The translations under genes and the position numbers were made by a program. From the NCBI GenBank assembly GCA_946625165.1, contig CAMOSR010000004.1, positions 1 through 44,445 of the forward strand: a stretch of DNA of 44,445 nucleotides, in the 5' to 3' direction. This document shows positions 1 to 10,245 of the stretch, one piece after another. Within the stretch, counting starts at the first letter, position 1; every line of letters begins with the position of its first letter. This DNA is from an uncultured Bacillota bacterium (GTDB lineage Bacteria > Bacillota_I > Bacilli_A > RF39 > UBA660). The notes beneath the pieces were generated by a model. It searched no databases. It was given only the letters and a program-made list of their open reading frames with translations, and had not been told where the DNA came from.

Positions 1-381
1 ATAAATTGTTTGTATGTTTTTATTAACATTATTTGCTTTGGAATTTAGTGGGACTAATCCTTGATTTAAATTTATTTTAGGAATTTGAAGATATCCAAAG
101 TAGTATGAATTTCTTTGTGCATTCGAATTGTTATTAGTTTGTTCTTCTTCATTTTCTTCTTGTGTGTTTTCTTCGATGATTTCTTGTTCTTTTTCTGTAT
201 TTTTATCGACGATGTCTGGCTCATTGTTACCGTATAATTCTAAGCTGACTGTTTCAAAGGTTAATCTTATTTTTGACATGACAAAATCATATGATAGTAA
301 GCCTATTCCGATAAGTCCTATAATGAACATAACTATAATTATGATTTCGTTTTTTTTCATTTTTTGTTTTACGTTATCCAT
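1..381 (-). CDS. Sortase-like protein, N-terminal part (runs off the window start)
   Basis: Minus-strand translation from ATG at 381: MDNVKQKMKKNEIIIIVMFIIGLIGIGLLSYDFVMSKIRL...YYFGYLQIPKINLNQGLVPLNSKANNVNKNIQTI. N-terminal TM followed by the sortase-style 'GYLQIPKINL...NVNKNI' segment. Confidence 0.75.
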   Translation of the reverse strand, partial: MDNVKQKMKKNEIIIIVMFIIGLIGIGLLSYDFVMSKIRLTFETVSLELYGNNEPDIVDKNTEKEQEIIEENTQEENEEEQTNNNSNAQRNSYYFGYLQIPKINLNQGLVPLNSKANNVNKNIQTIY

Positions 382-519
382 CGGCGTTCACTACTTTCAT
401 TATTATTTTATCATCTATCATACATTAAATTCAAAAGAAAAAGATAGATTAATTGAAATATTTGTTTTTATTAGTATATGTTTACAGTTATTTTTTTTAT
501 TCTAATATTTTTCTATGAA

Positions 520-542
520 AAAACACTTGTTCGTGTTATAAT
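520..542 (+). promoter_or_regulatory. ruvAB promoter with putative LexA-type box
   Basis: AAAACACTTGTTCG (520-533; AAC-N4-GTT core) directly before TATAAT (537-542). Confidence 0.45.
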
Positions 543-557
543 GAATATGGTGGTATT

Positions 558-1109
558 ATGTATGCTTATATTAAAGGCTTTGTTAATGAAATAGAAAGCG
601 ATTATATTGTTGTTGAGAATAATGGAATTGGGTATTTAATATATACTGCTAGTCCTTATTCTTTTGATATTGGTAAAGAATATACGGTTTATTTATATCA
701 AAATGTTAGAGAAGATGAAATATCTCTATATGGGTTTAAGTCACTAGAAGAAAAACAATTATTTTTGAAGTTGATTGGAGTGAAAGGCCTTGGATGTAAA
801 ATGGCACTTCCTATGATTGCATTAGGCTCTCCAGAGGGAATTGTTGATGCGATTGAAAGAGAAAACATTTTATACTTGAAAAAGTTTCCAAAAATTGGCG
901 ATAAGGTAGCTAGGCAGATTATTTTGGATTTAAAAGGTAAACTTGCGGTAGTTCCTAATCAAAATACGCCTGTTTCTGATGAACTTGTAGAGGCCTTAAA
1001 GAGCTTGGGATATAAAAATGGAGATATTAATAAGGTTGTTAAACAAGTTGATTCTTCTTTAGATATTGAAGAGCAGATTAAAAGTGCACTTAAATTATTG
1101 TTAAAATAA
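558..1109 (+). CDS. ruvA: Holliday junction branch migration protein RuvA
   Basis: MYAYIKGFVNEIESDYIVVENNGIGYLI...; adjacent to ruvB. Confidence 0.95.
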   Translation: MYAYIKGFVNEIESDYIVVENNGIGYLIYTASPYSFDIGKEYTVYLYQNVREDEISLYGFKSLEEKQLFLKLIGVKGLGCKMALPMIALGSPEGIVDAIERENILYLKKFPKIGDKVARQIILDLKGKLAVVPNQNTPVSDELVEALKSLGYKNGDINKVVKQVDSSLDIEEQIKSALKLLLK

Positions 1110-1121
1110 GGTGGTGAAGAA

Positions 1122-2123
1122 ATGAATAGAGTTTTAACTAATGAAGCGCTTGATGAAGATAGTTTTGAAACTTCTATTAGGCCTGATTCGATAGATGAAT
1201 ATATTGGCCAAACAGAAGTTAAAGAAAATTTAAAAATATTTATGAAAGCTGCTAAAATGAGGGGCGAGGCTTTAGATCATGTTTTACTTTATGGCCCTCC
1301 AGGACTTGGAAAAACGACACTTGCTTATATTATTGCGAATGAAATGGAAAGTAATATTAAAACAACTAGTGGTCCAGCAATAGAAAAAAGCGGAGATTTA
1401 GCCGCAGTTCTTTCTACTTTAGAACCTGGAGATATTTTATTTATTGATGAAATTCATAGAATTCCAAGGTTTATAGAAGAAATTTTGTATTCTGCCATGG
1501 AGGATTTTAAGTTAGATATCATTGTTGGCTCTGATGCTTCTAGTAGAAGTATTAGTATTGACTTACCATCTTTTACTTTAGTTGGAGCAACTACAAGAGT
1601 TGGTGATTTAACGGGACCGCTTCGTGATAGGTTTGGAATTGTTGATAGACTTAATTTTTATACAGAGGATGAACTTACACAAATAGTTTTAAGAACTAGT
1701 AGAGTTTTAAAGTCACCTATTACTGAGGAAGCGGCTCATGAGCTTGCAAGACGTAGTAGGGGAACACCGAGAATAGCTAATAGGCTTTTTAGGAGAGTAC
1801 GTGATTTTGCTTTAGTTGATGGGAAAAGTGAAATTGATTTAGATGTTACAAAAATGGCTTTAGAAAAAATGAAGGTAGATGAGTACGGGCTTGATGCAAC
1901 TGATTATAATTTATTAAATTCGATTATTGATAAATTTAATGGTGGCCCAGTAGGTATAGCTGCGCTTGCTTCTAGTATTGGTGAGGAAGCGTCAACTATT
2001 GAGGATGTGTATGAACCTTATTTACTTCAAAATGGTTTTTTAAAAAGAACAAGTAGGGGAAGAATGGTTACGGATAAAACTTATAATTATCTAGATAGAA
2101 AGAATAATGATACACTTTTTTAG
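1122..2123 (+). CDS. ruvB: Holliday junction DNA helicase RuvB
   Basis: [13 protein letters not shown] Walker A, LFIDEIHR Walker B, RuvB winged-helix C-terminus. Confidence 0.97.
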   Translation: MNRVLTNEALDEDSFETSIRPDSIDEYIGQTEVKENLKIFMKAAKMRGEALDHVLLYGPPGLGKTTLAYIIANEMESNIKTTSGPAIEKSGDLAAVLSTLEPGDILFIDEIHRIPRFIEEILYSAMEDFKLDIIVGSDASSRSISIDLPSFTLVGATTRVGDLTGPLRDRFGIVDRLNFYTEDELTQIVLRTSRVLKSPITEEAAHELARRSRGTPRIANRLFRRVRDFALVDGKSEIDLDVTKMALEKMKVDEYGLDATDYNLLNSIIDKFNGGPVGIAALASSIGEEASTIEDVYEPYLLQNGFLKRTSRGRMVTDKTYNYLDRKNNDTLF

Positions 2124-2134
2124 GATGTGATTTT

Positions 2135-3157
2135 ATGAAGGTAGAAGATTTTGATTTTTATTTACCTAAGGATTTGATTGCGCAAACACCGCTTTTAAAA
2201 CGTGATTCTTCACGTCTTTTAGTTTTAGATAAGGAAACTGGAGAGATTGTTCATAAGCATTTTACAGATATTATAGATTATTTAAATGAAGGTGATACTT
2301 TAGTTTTAAATGATACTAAAGTTATTCCGGCTAGACTTATTGGTGAGAAAGAAGATACTAAGGCGGTAATTGAAGTACTTATGCTTAGGGATGAAGGCAA
2401 TGATGTTTGGGAATGTTTATGTAAGCCTGCTAAAAGGGTGAAAATTGGCACTATGGTTAAATTTGGCGATAAATTAAAAGCTAAATGTATACAAGTTGGT
2501 GAAGAAGGAATTAGAAAATTTGAACTTATTTATGAAGGCATATTATATGAAATTTTAGATGAACTTGGTGAAATGCCACTTCCTCCTTATATTCATGAAA
2601 AATTAGCTGATAAAGATCGTTATCAAACGGTTTATGCGAAGAATATTGGGAGCGCAGCTGCTCCAACAGCGGGGCTTCATTTTACGAAAGAATTACTTCA
2701 AAAAATAAAAGCTAAAGGCGTGAATGTTGCTTATATTACTTTACATGTTGGTTTAGGTACTTTTAGACCTGTATCAGTCGAAAATATTGATGATCACAAA
2801 ATGCATAGTGAGTTTTATGTGATGAGTGGAGAAGTTGCTAGTTTATTAAATGAAACTAGAAAGAATGGTCATAAAATAATAAGCGTTGGGACAACATCTA
2901 CTAGAACTTTGGAAACAGTTATGAATTTATATGGTGAATTTAAGGCATCTTCAGGTTTTACAGATATATTTATTTACCCAGGTTATGAATTTAAGGGAGT
3001 AGATAAGTTAATTACTAATTTTCATCTTCCTAAATCTACTTTAGTTATGCTTGTAAGTGCGTTTGCTGGGAAGGAAAACATATTTAATGCTTATAGTGAA
3101 GCTATAAAAGAGAGATATCGTTTTTTTTCATTCGGTGATGCGATGTTTATAAAATAA
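2135..3157 (+). CDS. queA: S-adenosylmethionine:tRNA ribosyltransferase-isomerase QueA
   Basis: [32 protein letters not shown]..., [13 protein letters not shown] motif. Confidence 0.97.
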   Translation: MKVEDFDFYLPKDLIAQTPLLKRDSSRLLVLDKETGEIVHKHFTDIIDYLNEGDTLVLNDTKVIPARLIGEKEDTKAVIEVLMLRDEGNDVWECLCKPAKRVKIGTMVKFGDKLKAKCIQVGEEGIRKFELIYEGILYEILDELGEMPLPPYIHEKLADKDRYQTVYAKNIGSAAAPTAGLHFTKELLQKIKAKGVNVAYITLHVGLGTFRPVSVENIDDHKMHSEFYVMSGEVASLLNETRKNGHKIISVGTTSTRTLETVMNLYGEFKASSGFTDIFIYPGYEFKGVDKLITNFHLPKSTLVMLVSAFAGKENIFNAYSEAIKERYRFFSFGDAMFIK

Positions 3158-3191
3158 AAATTATAGTTTTTGTGAACTATAATTTTTTTAT
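3158..3191. terminator. Bidirectional intrinsic terminator between queA and the Rpn-family gene
   Basis: AAATTATAGTT-tttgtg-AACTATAATTTTTTTA; A and T runs on both sides. The stop codon of the minus-strand gene lies inside it. Confidence 0.75.
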
Positions 3192-4097
3192 TTCTTCTTT
3201 AGATAGACCAGTATACTTGGATATAGAATCTATATCTAAGTTATCTTTAAGCATTTTCCTAGCAGTTTCAATTTTTGTTTTTTTCTCAGTTTTTATGGTA
3301 GCTTCTTTGGCTGCTTCTTTGGCTGCTTTCTTGGCTGCTTTCTTGGCTGCTTTTTCTGCGGCTATTTGTATATCTTCTTTACGACCAAGTTCCATTCCTC
3401 TTTCGACATCAATATATTGTACCATTTCAGGATCATCAGTGAGCTCTTCAATTTTTTTAACTACTCTCATAAGCATTTCATCTCCTTCAGATATCTTACG
3501 AAGGTCTTTTACTTTATTAAATGAAAGTATAGCAAGTGCCTTTTCAAACCTTGTAAGCTCTTCATCTAAAGTATAATACTTTTTGTATATTTTTACTAGA
3601 TTAATCCTGTATTTTACAAAATTTTCATTTTCTTCATCTACTAGGCCATCTTCTAAATCAGTTAATTTATAAGTAGAAATTAATTTGTTTTTTAAAGAAA
3701 AATTATCAAAACATATTTGTATAAAATAATGATTTATTCCATCTTTAAATGATACATTGATAGTTTTAACCATGCCTTCAAATAGGTGGGATCTATTTCT
3801 TTTGATAAGTTCATTATTGTTAGTTTTATTCATTTCTAAAGCAATTCTGTCTCCTCCATTAACAAGCATAAGTACATCGGTAGTATTACCTTTATCTAAT
3901 ATATTATCTTTAGTGTATTCGGGATTAATAAAAATAATACTATCAATGTCGATAGGTCTACCTATAGTACTTTGTACAATGAAAGCTGTATAATCTTTTA
4001 AATTATCATCTTCTATAACAGATTTAAAAATATGGTCGTAAGTACCAGGAAAAACTTCACCTCTTTCTTTCATTTTTTTAATGTCTTCTAGTTTCAT
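3177..4097 (-). CDS. Rpn family / PD-(D/E)XK nuclease-transposase-like protein
   Basis: GTYDHIFKSVIEDDNLKDYTAFIVQSTIGRPI...DVLMLVNGGDRIALEMNKTNNNE; C-terminal AKKAAKKAAKKAAKEAAKEA linker and a terminal helix-turn-helix-like tail. Confidence 0.75.
   Translation of the reverse strand: MKLEDIKKMKERGEVFPGTYDHIFKSVIEDDNLKDYTAFIVQSTIGRPIDIDSIIFINPEYTKDNILDKGNTTDVLMLVNGGDRIALEMNKTNNNELIKRNRSHLFEGMVKTINVSFKDGINHYFIQICFDNFSLKNKLISTYKLTDLEDGLVDEENENFVKYRINLVKIYKKYYTLDEELTRFEKALAILSFNKVKDLRKISEGDEMLMRVVKKIEELTDDPEMVQYIDVERGMELGRKEDIQIAAEKAAKKAAKKAAKEAAKEATIKTEKKTKIETARKMLKDNLDIDSISKYTGLSKEEIKKL
3301..3348. repeat. 12-bp tandem repeat (4 units, AABB variants) inside the Rpn-family CDS
   Basis: GCTTCTTTGGCT x2 then GCTTTCTTGGCT x2 (plus strand). 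Confidence 0.9.
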
Positions 4098-4277
4098 AAA
4101 GCCTCTCTTTCTAAGAAGGATAATTTACCTTCTATATAAAACATTCTGCAAAGAAATAGTAATTTCCTTTTTAAAATGTAAAAAAATGTGAATAAACTAT
4201 GTCTATCAAAAATAATACTTGTTTTTTTTATTAACTTTTTGATAAACTAATATTGTATAATAGAAAGTAGGAAAAAT

Positions 4278-5282
4278 ATGATTCAAAAAAATAGAGATAA
4301 AAGAAATTATGTAATTGGATTTTTATTAATACTAGTATTATTTATGACAGTGGGATTTGCAGCATTTAATACACTACTTACAATAAACGGAACAGCAAGT
4401 ATAGCAAGTAGTTGGTGTGTTGGATTTGATAATAGAAATACTTCGGCTTATGAGGTAACAAAAGGAGTAGCAAGTGGAACAAATCCGACAGCCTCAATGA
4501 CATATTCAGGAACGGCATGTAGTTCATATTATGTTCCAAACTCTACATTAACAGCTAATTTTTACCAACCAGGTGATAAAGTAGAATATACACTTACTAT
4601 AGTCAATAAAAGTAATATGACAGCAGCTATAGAAAGTATAGAAGTAAACGGAAGCAGTGTAACAAGTAATCAAACGATAACAGACGGAAATATAATATGG
4701 AAAGTATATATGCCAGAAGATACAACCTTAGCAAGTAATGCAACTACAACAATGAAAGTATCAGCAGAATTTCAAAATACAACTAATATAGGAAATATGT
4801 CATCAGGGGAAAGCAGCAGTCTAACAGTCGGAGTAAATGTAGTTCAAGATGATGGAAATGGGGGAATGGATATTACTCCATCAGCTTTTTCGGGAACTTT
4901 ATATGCAATAAATACAAATGAAATTTATAAAGACTCATCAAGATTACAAGACATAGGAACAACTTATAATTCATGTTTAGCTACAGGAAAGAATGTATGT
5001 TTAAAATATACATTAGAAGATGATGTAGTAATAGGTTCAGAAGTGTGTTTTTTATATAATAGTACTGAATATTGCTTAGTGGGAGCAGATGAAGGGGAAG
5101 CATTTAGTACTAATCAAAGTACACTAACAACAGCATTTGGTTCGTGCAATTTTGAGCCAATGGGTTTTGTATGTTTTTCTAGTCCTTGGCATGTTTCCAT
5201 GGATGATAATGATGATGTGCTTGTTACCAATGATAGTTGGAGGTGTCATGTCTTTGGTAGCGGCGATTCATATTGTGGATAA
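4278..5282 (+). CDS. TasA/camelysin-like exported protein with Cys-rich pilin-like C-terminal region
   Basis: MIQKNRDKRNYVIGFLLILVLFMTVGFAAFNTLLTINGTASIASSW...YQPGDKVEYTLTIVNKS; shares N-terminal and QPGDKV motifs with proteins at 33979-38615; eight Cys in the last ~120 aa. Confidence 0.7.
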   Translation: MIQKNRDKRNYVIGFLLILVLFMTVGFAAFNTLLTINGTASIASSWCVGFDNRNTSAYEVTKGVASGTNPTASMTYSGTACSSYYVPNSTLTANFYQPGDKVEYTLTIVNKSNMTAAIESIEVNGSSVTSNQTITDGNIIWKVYMPEDTTLASNATTTMKVSAEFQNTTNIGNMSSGESSSLTVGVNVVQDDGNGGMDITPSAFSGTLYAINTNEIYKDSSRLQDIGTTYNSCLATGKNVCLKYTLEDDVVIGSEVCFLYNSTEYCLVGADEGEAFSTNQSTLTTAFGSCNFEPMGFVCFSSPWHVSMDDNDDVLVTNDSWRCHVFGSGDSYCG

Positions 5283-5400
5283 TGTGTAGATTGTAGGAAA
5301 ATATACTATAATTTTACTAGTCTAATATTATCATTTTGTTATAAATTAAAAGAAGGTGTATAATGTATGTTGTTATACATCTTTTTTATGAGGTGATTTT

Positions 5401-6282
5401 ATGGTAATTGTTGTTACTGGGCCTACTGCTACTGGTAAAAGTGATTTAGGTATTTTTTTGGCTCAAAAATTAAATGGTGAAATTATTAATGCTGATAGTA
5501 CGCAAATTTATAAGGGAATGGATATTTGTACTAATAAGGTAAAAGATACATGCGGGATAGTTCATCATTTATTTGATGAAAAAGAATTGTTAGATGATTA
5601 TACTGTTTTTGATTATCAAAGGGATGCTAGAAGAATAATCGATGATATTTTAGCTAGGGGAAAAACGCCAATACTTGTTGGAGGTACTGGTCTTTATATT
5701 AAAGCGGCTTTATATGATTATAAGTTTGAAGATAAAACGCACTTAGAATATGATGGTTATAGTAATGATGAGCTTTACAAAATGCTTTTAGATGTTGATC
5801 CTAATACTAGTATTCATTTAAATAATAGGGTTAGGGTAATCAGTGCTTTAAATTATTATAATGCTAATGGAAAACCTTATAGTGAAAAAGAAAATGATAA
5901 TGCTTTACTTTATGATACTTTATTTATTGGTTTAACTACTGATAGAGAAATTCTTTATTATAAAATTAATCAAAGAGTTGATAAGATGGTGGAAGAAGGA
6001 CTTATAGAAGAGGCTAGGAATTTATATGATATGGGCATTAGAACTAAAGCTGTTATGACACCTATTGGTCCTAAAGAATTATTTGAATATTTTGATGGTG
6101 CTGTTACTTTAGAAGAAGCAATAGAAAGTATTAAGACTAAAAGTAGAAAGTATGCTAAAAGACAGTACACTTGGTTTAATAATCAAATGCCACTTGTTTG
6201 GTTTAAAGTAAATTATGAGAATTTTGATAAAACGTGCATAGAAGTTTTAGAATATATAAAAAGTAATGGTCATTTTGAATAA
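5401..6282 (+). CDS. miaA: tRNA dimethylallyltransferase MiaA
   Basis: VIVVTGPTATGKSDLGIFLAQKLNGEIINADSTQIYKGMDI. Confidence 0.96.
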   Translation: MVIVVTGPTATGKSDLGIFLAQKLNGEIINADSTQIYKGMDICTNKVKDTCGIVHHLFDEKELLDDYTVFDYQRDARRIIDDILARGKTPILVGGTGLYIKAALYDYKFEDKTHLEYDGYSNDELYKMLLDVDPNTSIHLNNRVRVISALNYYNANGKPYSEKENDNALLYDTLFIGLTTDREILYYKINQRVDKMVEEGLIEEARNLYDMGIRTKAVMTPIGPKELFEYFDGAVTLEEAIESIKTKSRKYAKRQYTWFNNQMPLVWFKVNYENFDKTCIEVLEYIKSNGHFE

Positions 6283-6304
6283 AATGTGTTATAATTATGA
6301 TGTT

Positions 6305-6516
6305 TTTTAAAGGCTGTGACTGAGAAGTAGTAGTAAAAGTAATTATTGATAGAGAGCTAGGGATTGGTGGAAACTAGTAATAATCTTTTATGAATTCACC
6401 TTGGGAGCTATAATTTATATTATCGGTAACGCGTTATAGTTTTGAGGTAAGTTTATACTTATAAAATAAGGTGGTACCACGTGAATCACGTCCTTAACTA
6501 GGATGTGATTTTTTTA
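6305..6516 (+). promoter_or_regulatory. T-box riboswitch leader, Phe specifier (TTC), upstream of pheST
   Basis: Specifier context GAA-TTC-ACC (TTC at 6395-6397), AAGGTGGTACCACG T-box motif, terminator stem AATCACGTCCT-taact-AGGATGTGATTTTTTT. Confidence 0.92.
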
Positions 6517-6536
6517 TTATTTTAAGGAGGAATATT

Positions 6537-7571
6537 ATGGAAAAAATATTGGATGAATTAAAGAAGGATTTAAATGAAATTAAAAGTATTCAAGTTCTTA
6601 ATGAATTAAAAGCTAAATATTTAGGTAAAAAAGGAAGTATAAGTTCACTTTCTTCTAAGATTAAAGATATGACAGCAGAGGAAAAGAAAAATTTTGGTGC
6701 TACTTTAAACAAAATTAAAAACGAAGCTATTAGTTTAATTGACAGTAAAAGGAAGGAAATTGAAGATGAAATTTTAAATCAAAAACTTCAAAATGAAAGT
6801 ATAGATATAACACTATCAAGCACTAAAGTTCCAGTAGGTGCGCCAAATATTTTAGAAAAAATTATTGAAGAGATTGAAGAACTTTTAATTAGTATGGGTT
6901 ATGATGTAGTGGATGGGCCTGAGATTGAAGAAGATAAATATAATTTTGAACTTTTAAATATTCCAAAAGGGCATCCAGCTAGAGATGCTCAGGATACTTT
7001 TTATTTAAAAGATGATGAAATTTTATTACGTAGTCAAACTTCACCAGTTCAAATTAGAACGATGCTTAAGGGAAAGGGTGAAGAGGCGATTAGAATGATT
7101 TGCCCAGGTAAAACTTATAGAAGAGATAACGATGATGCCACTCATTCTCATCAATTTATGCAGATAGAGGGTTTACTTGTTGATAGAAAAGTTAGTCTTT
7201 CTGATTTAAAGGGAACTTTTGATGTGATTGCTAAAAAACTATTTGGAGCTGATACTGAAACTAGATTTAGACCAAGTTATTATCAATTCACAGAGCCTTC
7301 AGTAGAAATGGATGTTAGCTGCCATCACTGTAAAGGTAAGGGGTGTGCAATTTGTAAGAACACTGGATGGATTACTGTTTCTGGTGCCGGCATGGTTCAT
7401 CCTAATGTTTTAAGAAATTGTGGCTATGATCCTAAGGAGTGGCAAGGTTTTGCGTTTGGTTTTGGTGCTGAGAGATTAGCCATGGTTAAATACAATATAG
7501 ATGATTTAAGAATCTTTTATGCTAATAATATAAATGAAATGAAAACTTTTGATAGAAAGGAGGCAGAGTAA
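6537..7571 (+). CDS. pheS: Phenylalanyl-tRNA synthetase alpha subunit
   Basis: ELLISMGYDVVDGPEIEEDKYNFELLNIPKGHPARDAQDTFYL; FGFGAERLAM. Confidence 0.97.
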   Translation: MEKILDELKKDLNEIKSIQVLNELKAKYLGKKGSISSLSSKIKDMTAEEKKNFGATLNKIKNEAISLIDSKRKEIEDEILNQKLQNESIDITLSSTKVPVGAPNILEKIIEEIEELLISMGYDVVDGPEIEEDKYNFELLNIPKGHPARDAQDTFYLKDDEILLRSQTSPVQIRTMLKGKGEEAIRMICPGKTYRRDNDDATHSHQFMQIEGLLVDRKVSLSDLKGTFDVIAKKLFGADTETRFRPSYYQFTEPSVEMDVSCHHCKGKGCAICKNTGWITVSGAGMVHPNVLRNCGYDPKEWQGFAFGFGAERLAMVKYNIDDLRIFYANNINEMKTFDRKEAE

Positions 7572-9943
7572 TGATAGATTTAGAGTGGGTAGCTGATTAT
7601 ATAGATATTGATGATCAAGATTTAAAGGAACTAGCTGTTAAGATAACTAAAGCGGGAATCAATGTTGAAAAAGTTATTACTAATTATATAGATGGTTTAG
7701 TAATTGGTGAGGTTTTAGAATGCGAGATGCATCCTGATTCTGATCATTTACATGTCTGCAAGGTTAATGTAGGTGATGAGGTTTTACAAATTGTATGTGG
7801 TGCTTCTAATGTTAGAAAAGGTTTAAAGGTTATTGTAGCTCTTCCTGGCGCTGTTCTTCCAGGTGGATTTGAAATTAAGAAAAGCAAGATACGCGGAGTA
7901 GAATCTAATGGTATGATTTGTGCGTTATTTGAACTTGGGCTAGAAGAGAAGACTGAAGAATCTTATAGTAAGGGAATAGAGGAATTACCTAGTGATATTA
8001 AAGTTGGTGGTGATCCTTTAAAGCTTTTGCATTTAGATAATACTTTATATGAACTTGATATTCATAAGCATCGTAATAATGATTGTTATTATCATATTGG
8101 TTTTGCTTATGAAATTGCGGCCATTTTAAATCGTAAGGTAACTTTACCTGATGATAAAACTAGTCCTATTAGGGATAATATAAAAGATTATTTTAGTTTG
8201 AAGGTTGAAACTGATAAATGTCCTTATTATTTAGCTAAGATGGTTAGAGGGGTTAAGATAGGTGAGAGTCCAGAGTTTATTAAAAGAAGACTTAATGCAT
8301 ATGGTATGAGAAGTATTAACAATGTTGTCGATATTTCTAATTATGTTATGCTTGAATATGGTCAACCACTGCATTTTTTTGATAAAGACACTTTAGGAAA
8401 TAAAATTTTAGTTAGGGATGCTAAAGATGGCGAAGAAATAGTTACTTTAGATGGAGTTAAAAGAACTCTTCACTCATCTGATATTGTTATTACTGATGGT
8501 GAAAAGCCTGTGTGTGTAGCTGGTGTTATGGGTGGTGAAAATACTGAAGTTACAGAGAATACTAAAGATATTTTGATTGAAAGTGCGATATTTGATAGTG
8601 TTAGTATTAGATATACGGCGGCTCATTTAGATCTTAGAAGTGAGGCTTCAATTCGTTATGGTAAGGGTTTAAACCCAGAATATACTGTGAAAGCTATTGA
8701 AAGAGCTTGTCATTTGCTTGAAAAGTATGCTGGTGCTGAAGTGCTTTCTGGAACTATATGCCATGATAAGGTTGACAAAACGCCAAAGGTACTTGAATTT
8801 ACAGTAGAAGAAATTAATGATATGCTAGGTATTACACTTACAAATGATGATGTAAAAGTAGAACTAGATCGTTTAGATTTTCCATTTGAATTTAAAAATG
8901 GCAAATTTATTACAACTATTCCAGCTAGAAGACTTGACGTTGATCCAAATGTCAATGATATTGCTGAAGAGGTTGGCAGGCTTTATGGATATCATAATTT
9001 AGTTTCAACTTTGCCTAATGTCAAAATTAGAAAAGGGGAATATGTTGGCGATGTTAAATACCGTAAAATGATTTCTAAGCGTTTGAGATGCCTAGGTCTT
9101 AATGAGTGTAAAACGTACACTTTGGTTTCACCTGATATGGCTAAGATGTTTAAATATGATGAAAAAGAAAATGCTATTTTACCAAATCCAATGAGTGTGG
9201 ATAAATCAGTTATAAGAACTACTTTAATTCCTTCACTTTTAAATGTATATGATTATAATAAAGCTCGTAAGATTAACGATATTAATCTTTATGAAATAAG
9301 TAAAACTTATGATGTTAATTATATGGAAGAGGGTAAAATAACTATACTTATGGAAGGCAATTATGTATTAAATGAATGGAATGGTACTAAAGTAAAAGTT
9401 GATTTTTATCTTATAAAAGGTATTGTAGAAAACATTTTAGATTATTTAGGCTTTAAAAACAGATATACTTTTGAAAAGAGAAAATTACCTGATATGCATC
9501 CTGGAATATGTGGAGTTATTATGCTTGATAGAAAACAAATTGGAATGTTAGGTAGAATTCATCCATCTATTTGTAAGGATGATGTTTATGTTGCTGAACT
9601 TTCTTTGAATGCTTTAATGAGCGGCGTTAAACCTATTAAATTTAAACCTTCTTCAAAATATCCTGGTATTAAAAAAGATTTAGCGTTTATTGTTAATAAA
9701 GATATGATGTCTTCACAGTTAGAGGCTGTTATTAAAAAAGCTGGCGGAAGACTTCTTGAGAGTATTAATGTGTTTGATGTCTATACTGGGAATAATGTTA
9801 AAGATGATGAGAAGTCTATCGCTTATTCACTTACTTTTTCTTCCGATGATAGAACTTTAAGTGAGGGGGAGGTCATGCAAGTATTTGATAATATAATTTC
9901 TAAGTGTGAAAGTGAACTTGGAGCTCAACTTAGAGATAAATAG
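7571..9943 (+). CDS. pheT: Phenylalanyl-tRNA synthetase beta subunit
   Basis: EMHPDSDHLHVCKVNVG tRNA-binding domain, GVMGGENTEV, C-terminal anticodon-binding fold; overlaps the pheS stop. Confidence 0.97.
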   Translation: MIDLEWVADYIDIDDQDLKELAVKITKAGINVEKVITNYIDGLVIGEVLECEMHPDSDHLHVCKVNVGDEVLQIVCGASNVRKGLKVIVALPGAVLPGGFEIKKSKIRGVESNGMICALFELGLEEKTEESYSKGIEELPSDIKVGGDPLKLLHLDNTLYELDIHKHRNNDCYYHIGFAYEIAAILNRKVTLPDDKTSPIRDNIKDYFSLKVETDKCPYYLAKMVRGVKIGESPEFIKRRLNAYGMRSINNVVDISNYVMLEYGQPLHFFDKDTLGNKILVRDAKDGEEIVTLDGVKRTLHSSDIVITDGEKPVCVAGVMGGENTEVTENTKDILIESAIFDSVSIRYTAAHLDLRSEASIRYGKGLNPEYTVKAIERACHLLEKYAGAEVLSGTICHDKVDKTPKVLEFTVEEINDMLGITLTNDDVKVELDRLDFPFEFKNGKFITTIPARRLDVDPNVNDIAEEVGRLYGYHNLVSTLPNVKIRKGEYVGDVKYRKMISKRLRCLGLNECKTYTLVSPDMAKMFKYDEKENAILPNPMSVDKSVIRTTLIPSLLNVYDYNKARKINDINLYEISKTYDVNYMEEGKITILMEGNYVLNEWNGTKVKVDFYLIKGIVENILDYLGFKNRYTFEKRKLPDMHPGICGVIMLDRKQIGMLGRIHPSICKDDVYVAELSLNALMSGVKPIKFKPSSKYPGIKKDLAFIVNKDMMSSQLEAVIKKAGGRLLESINVFDVYTGNNVKDDEKSIAYSLTFSSDDRTLSEGEVMQVFDNIISKCESELGAQLRDK

Positions 9944-10023
9944 TCAACATTTATTGACAAAGAACATAAAATATAATAAAATGTTTGTATGGAGAGATGT
10001 GTAGTTTGCGTCTCTTCATAAAT

Positions 10024-10097
10024 GGGTCTATAGCCAAGTGGTAAGGCGTGGGACTGCAACTCCCTGATCGTTGGTTCAAATCCGACTAGGCCCTCCA
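10024..10097 (+). tRNA. tRNA-Cys (GCA), CCA encoded
   Basis: GGGTCTATAGCCAAGTGGTAAGGCGTGGGACTGCAACTCCCTGATCGTTGGTTCAAATCCGACTAGGCCCTCCA; acceptor GGGTCTA/TAGGCCC, U73, anticodon GCA. Confidence 0.96.
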
Positions 10098-10102
10098 TTG
10101 AG

Positions 10103-10134
10103 AAAATAACTGCTTAATGCAGTTTTTTATTTTT
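10103..10134 (+). terminator. Intrinsic terminator after tRNA-Cys
   Basis: AAAATAACTGC-ttaat-GCAGTTTTTTATTTT. Confidence 0.8.
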
Positions 10135-10171
10135 AGAAAAAATGTTATAATATCATATGAGGAAAAGACAA

Positions 10172-10240
10172 ATGAATAATAACTTGTTTAAATGTGTTTT
10201 CCTTTATAAATTACAAAACTATTATAAAGAGGGTATATAG
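10172..10240 (+). CDS. Possible 22-aa leader peptide
   Basis: ATG..TAG encoding MNNNLFKCVFLYKLQNYYKEGI, preceded by GAGG and a TATAAT at ~10145; ends 5 nt before the glycosyltransferase ATG. Confidence 0.3.
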   Translation: MNNNLFKCVFLYKLQNYYKEGI

Positions 10241-10245
10241 GTATT

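Noticed and set aside
128-505. 125-aa plus-strand ORF
   Set aside because: Lies antisense to the sortase-like CDS; composition (Ser/Phe/Cys-rich) is typical of a shadow ORF.
3301-3348. CRISPR-like repeat array
   Set aside because: Contiguous 12-bp tandem repeats inside a CDS with no spacers. No CRISPR array was seen in the window.
3172-3993. Plus-strand ORFs 3172-3576 and 3757-3993
   Set aside because: Antisense shadows of the Rpn-family gene, repeat-driven Ala/Ser composition.
3177-4097. Active insertion sequence around the Rpn-family gene
   Set aside because: No flanking terminal inverted repeats or target duplications seen; the gene shares a normal bidirectional terminator with queA.
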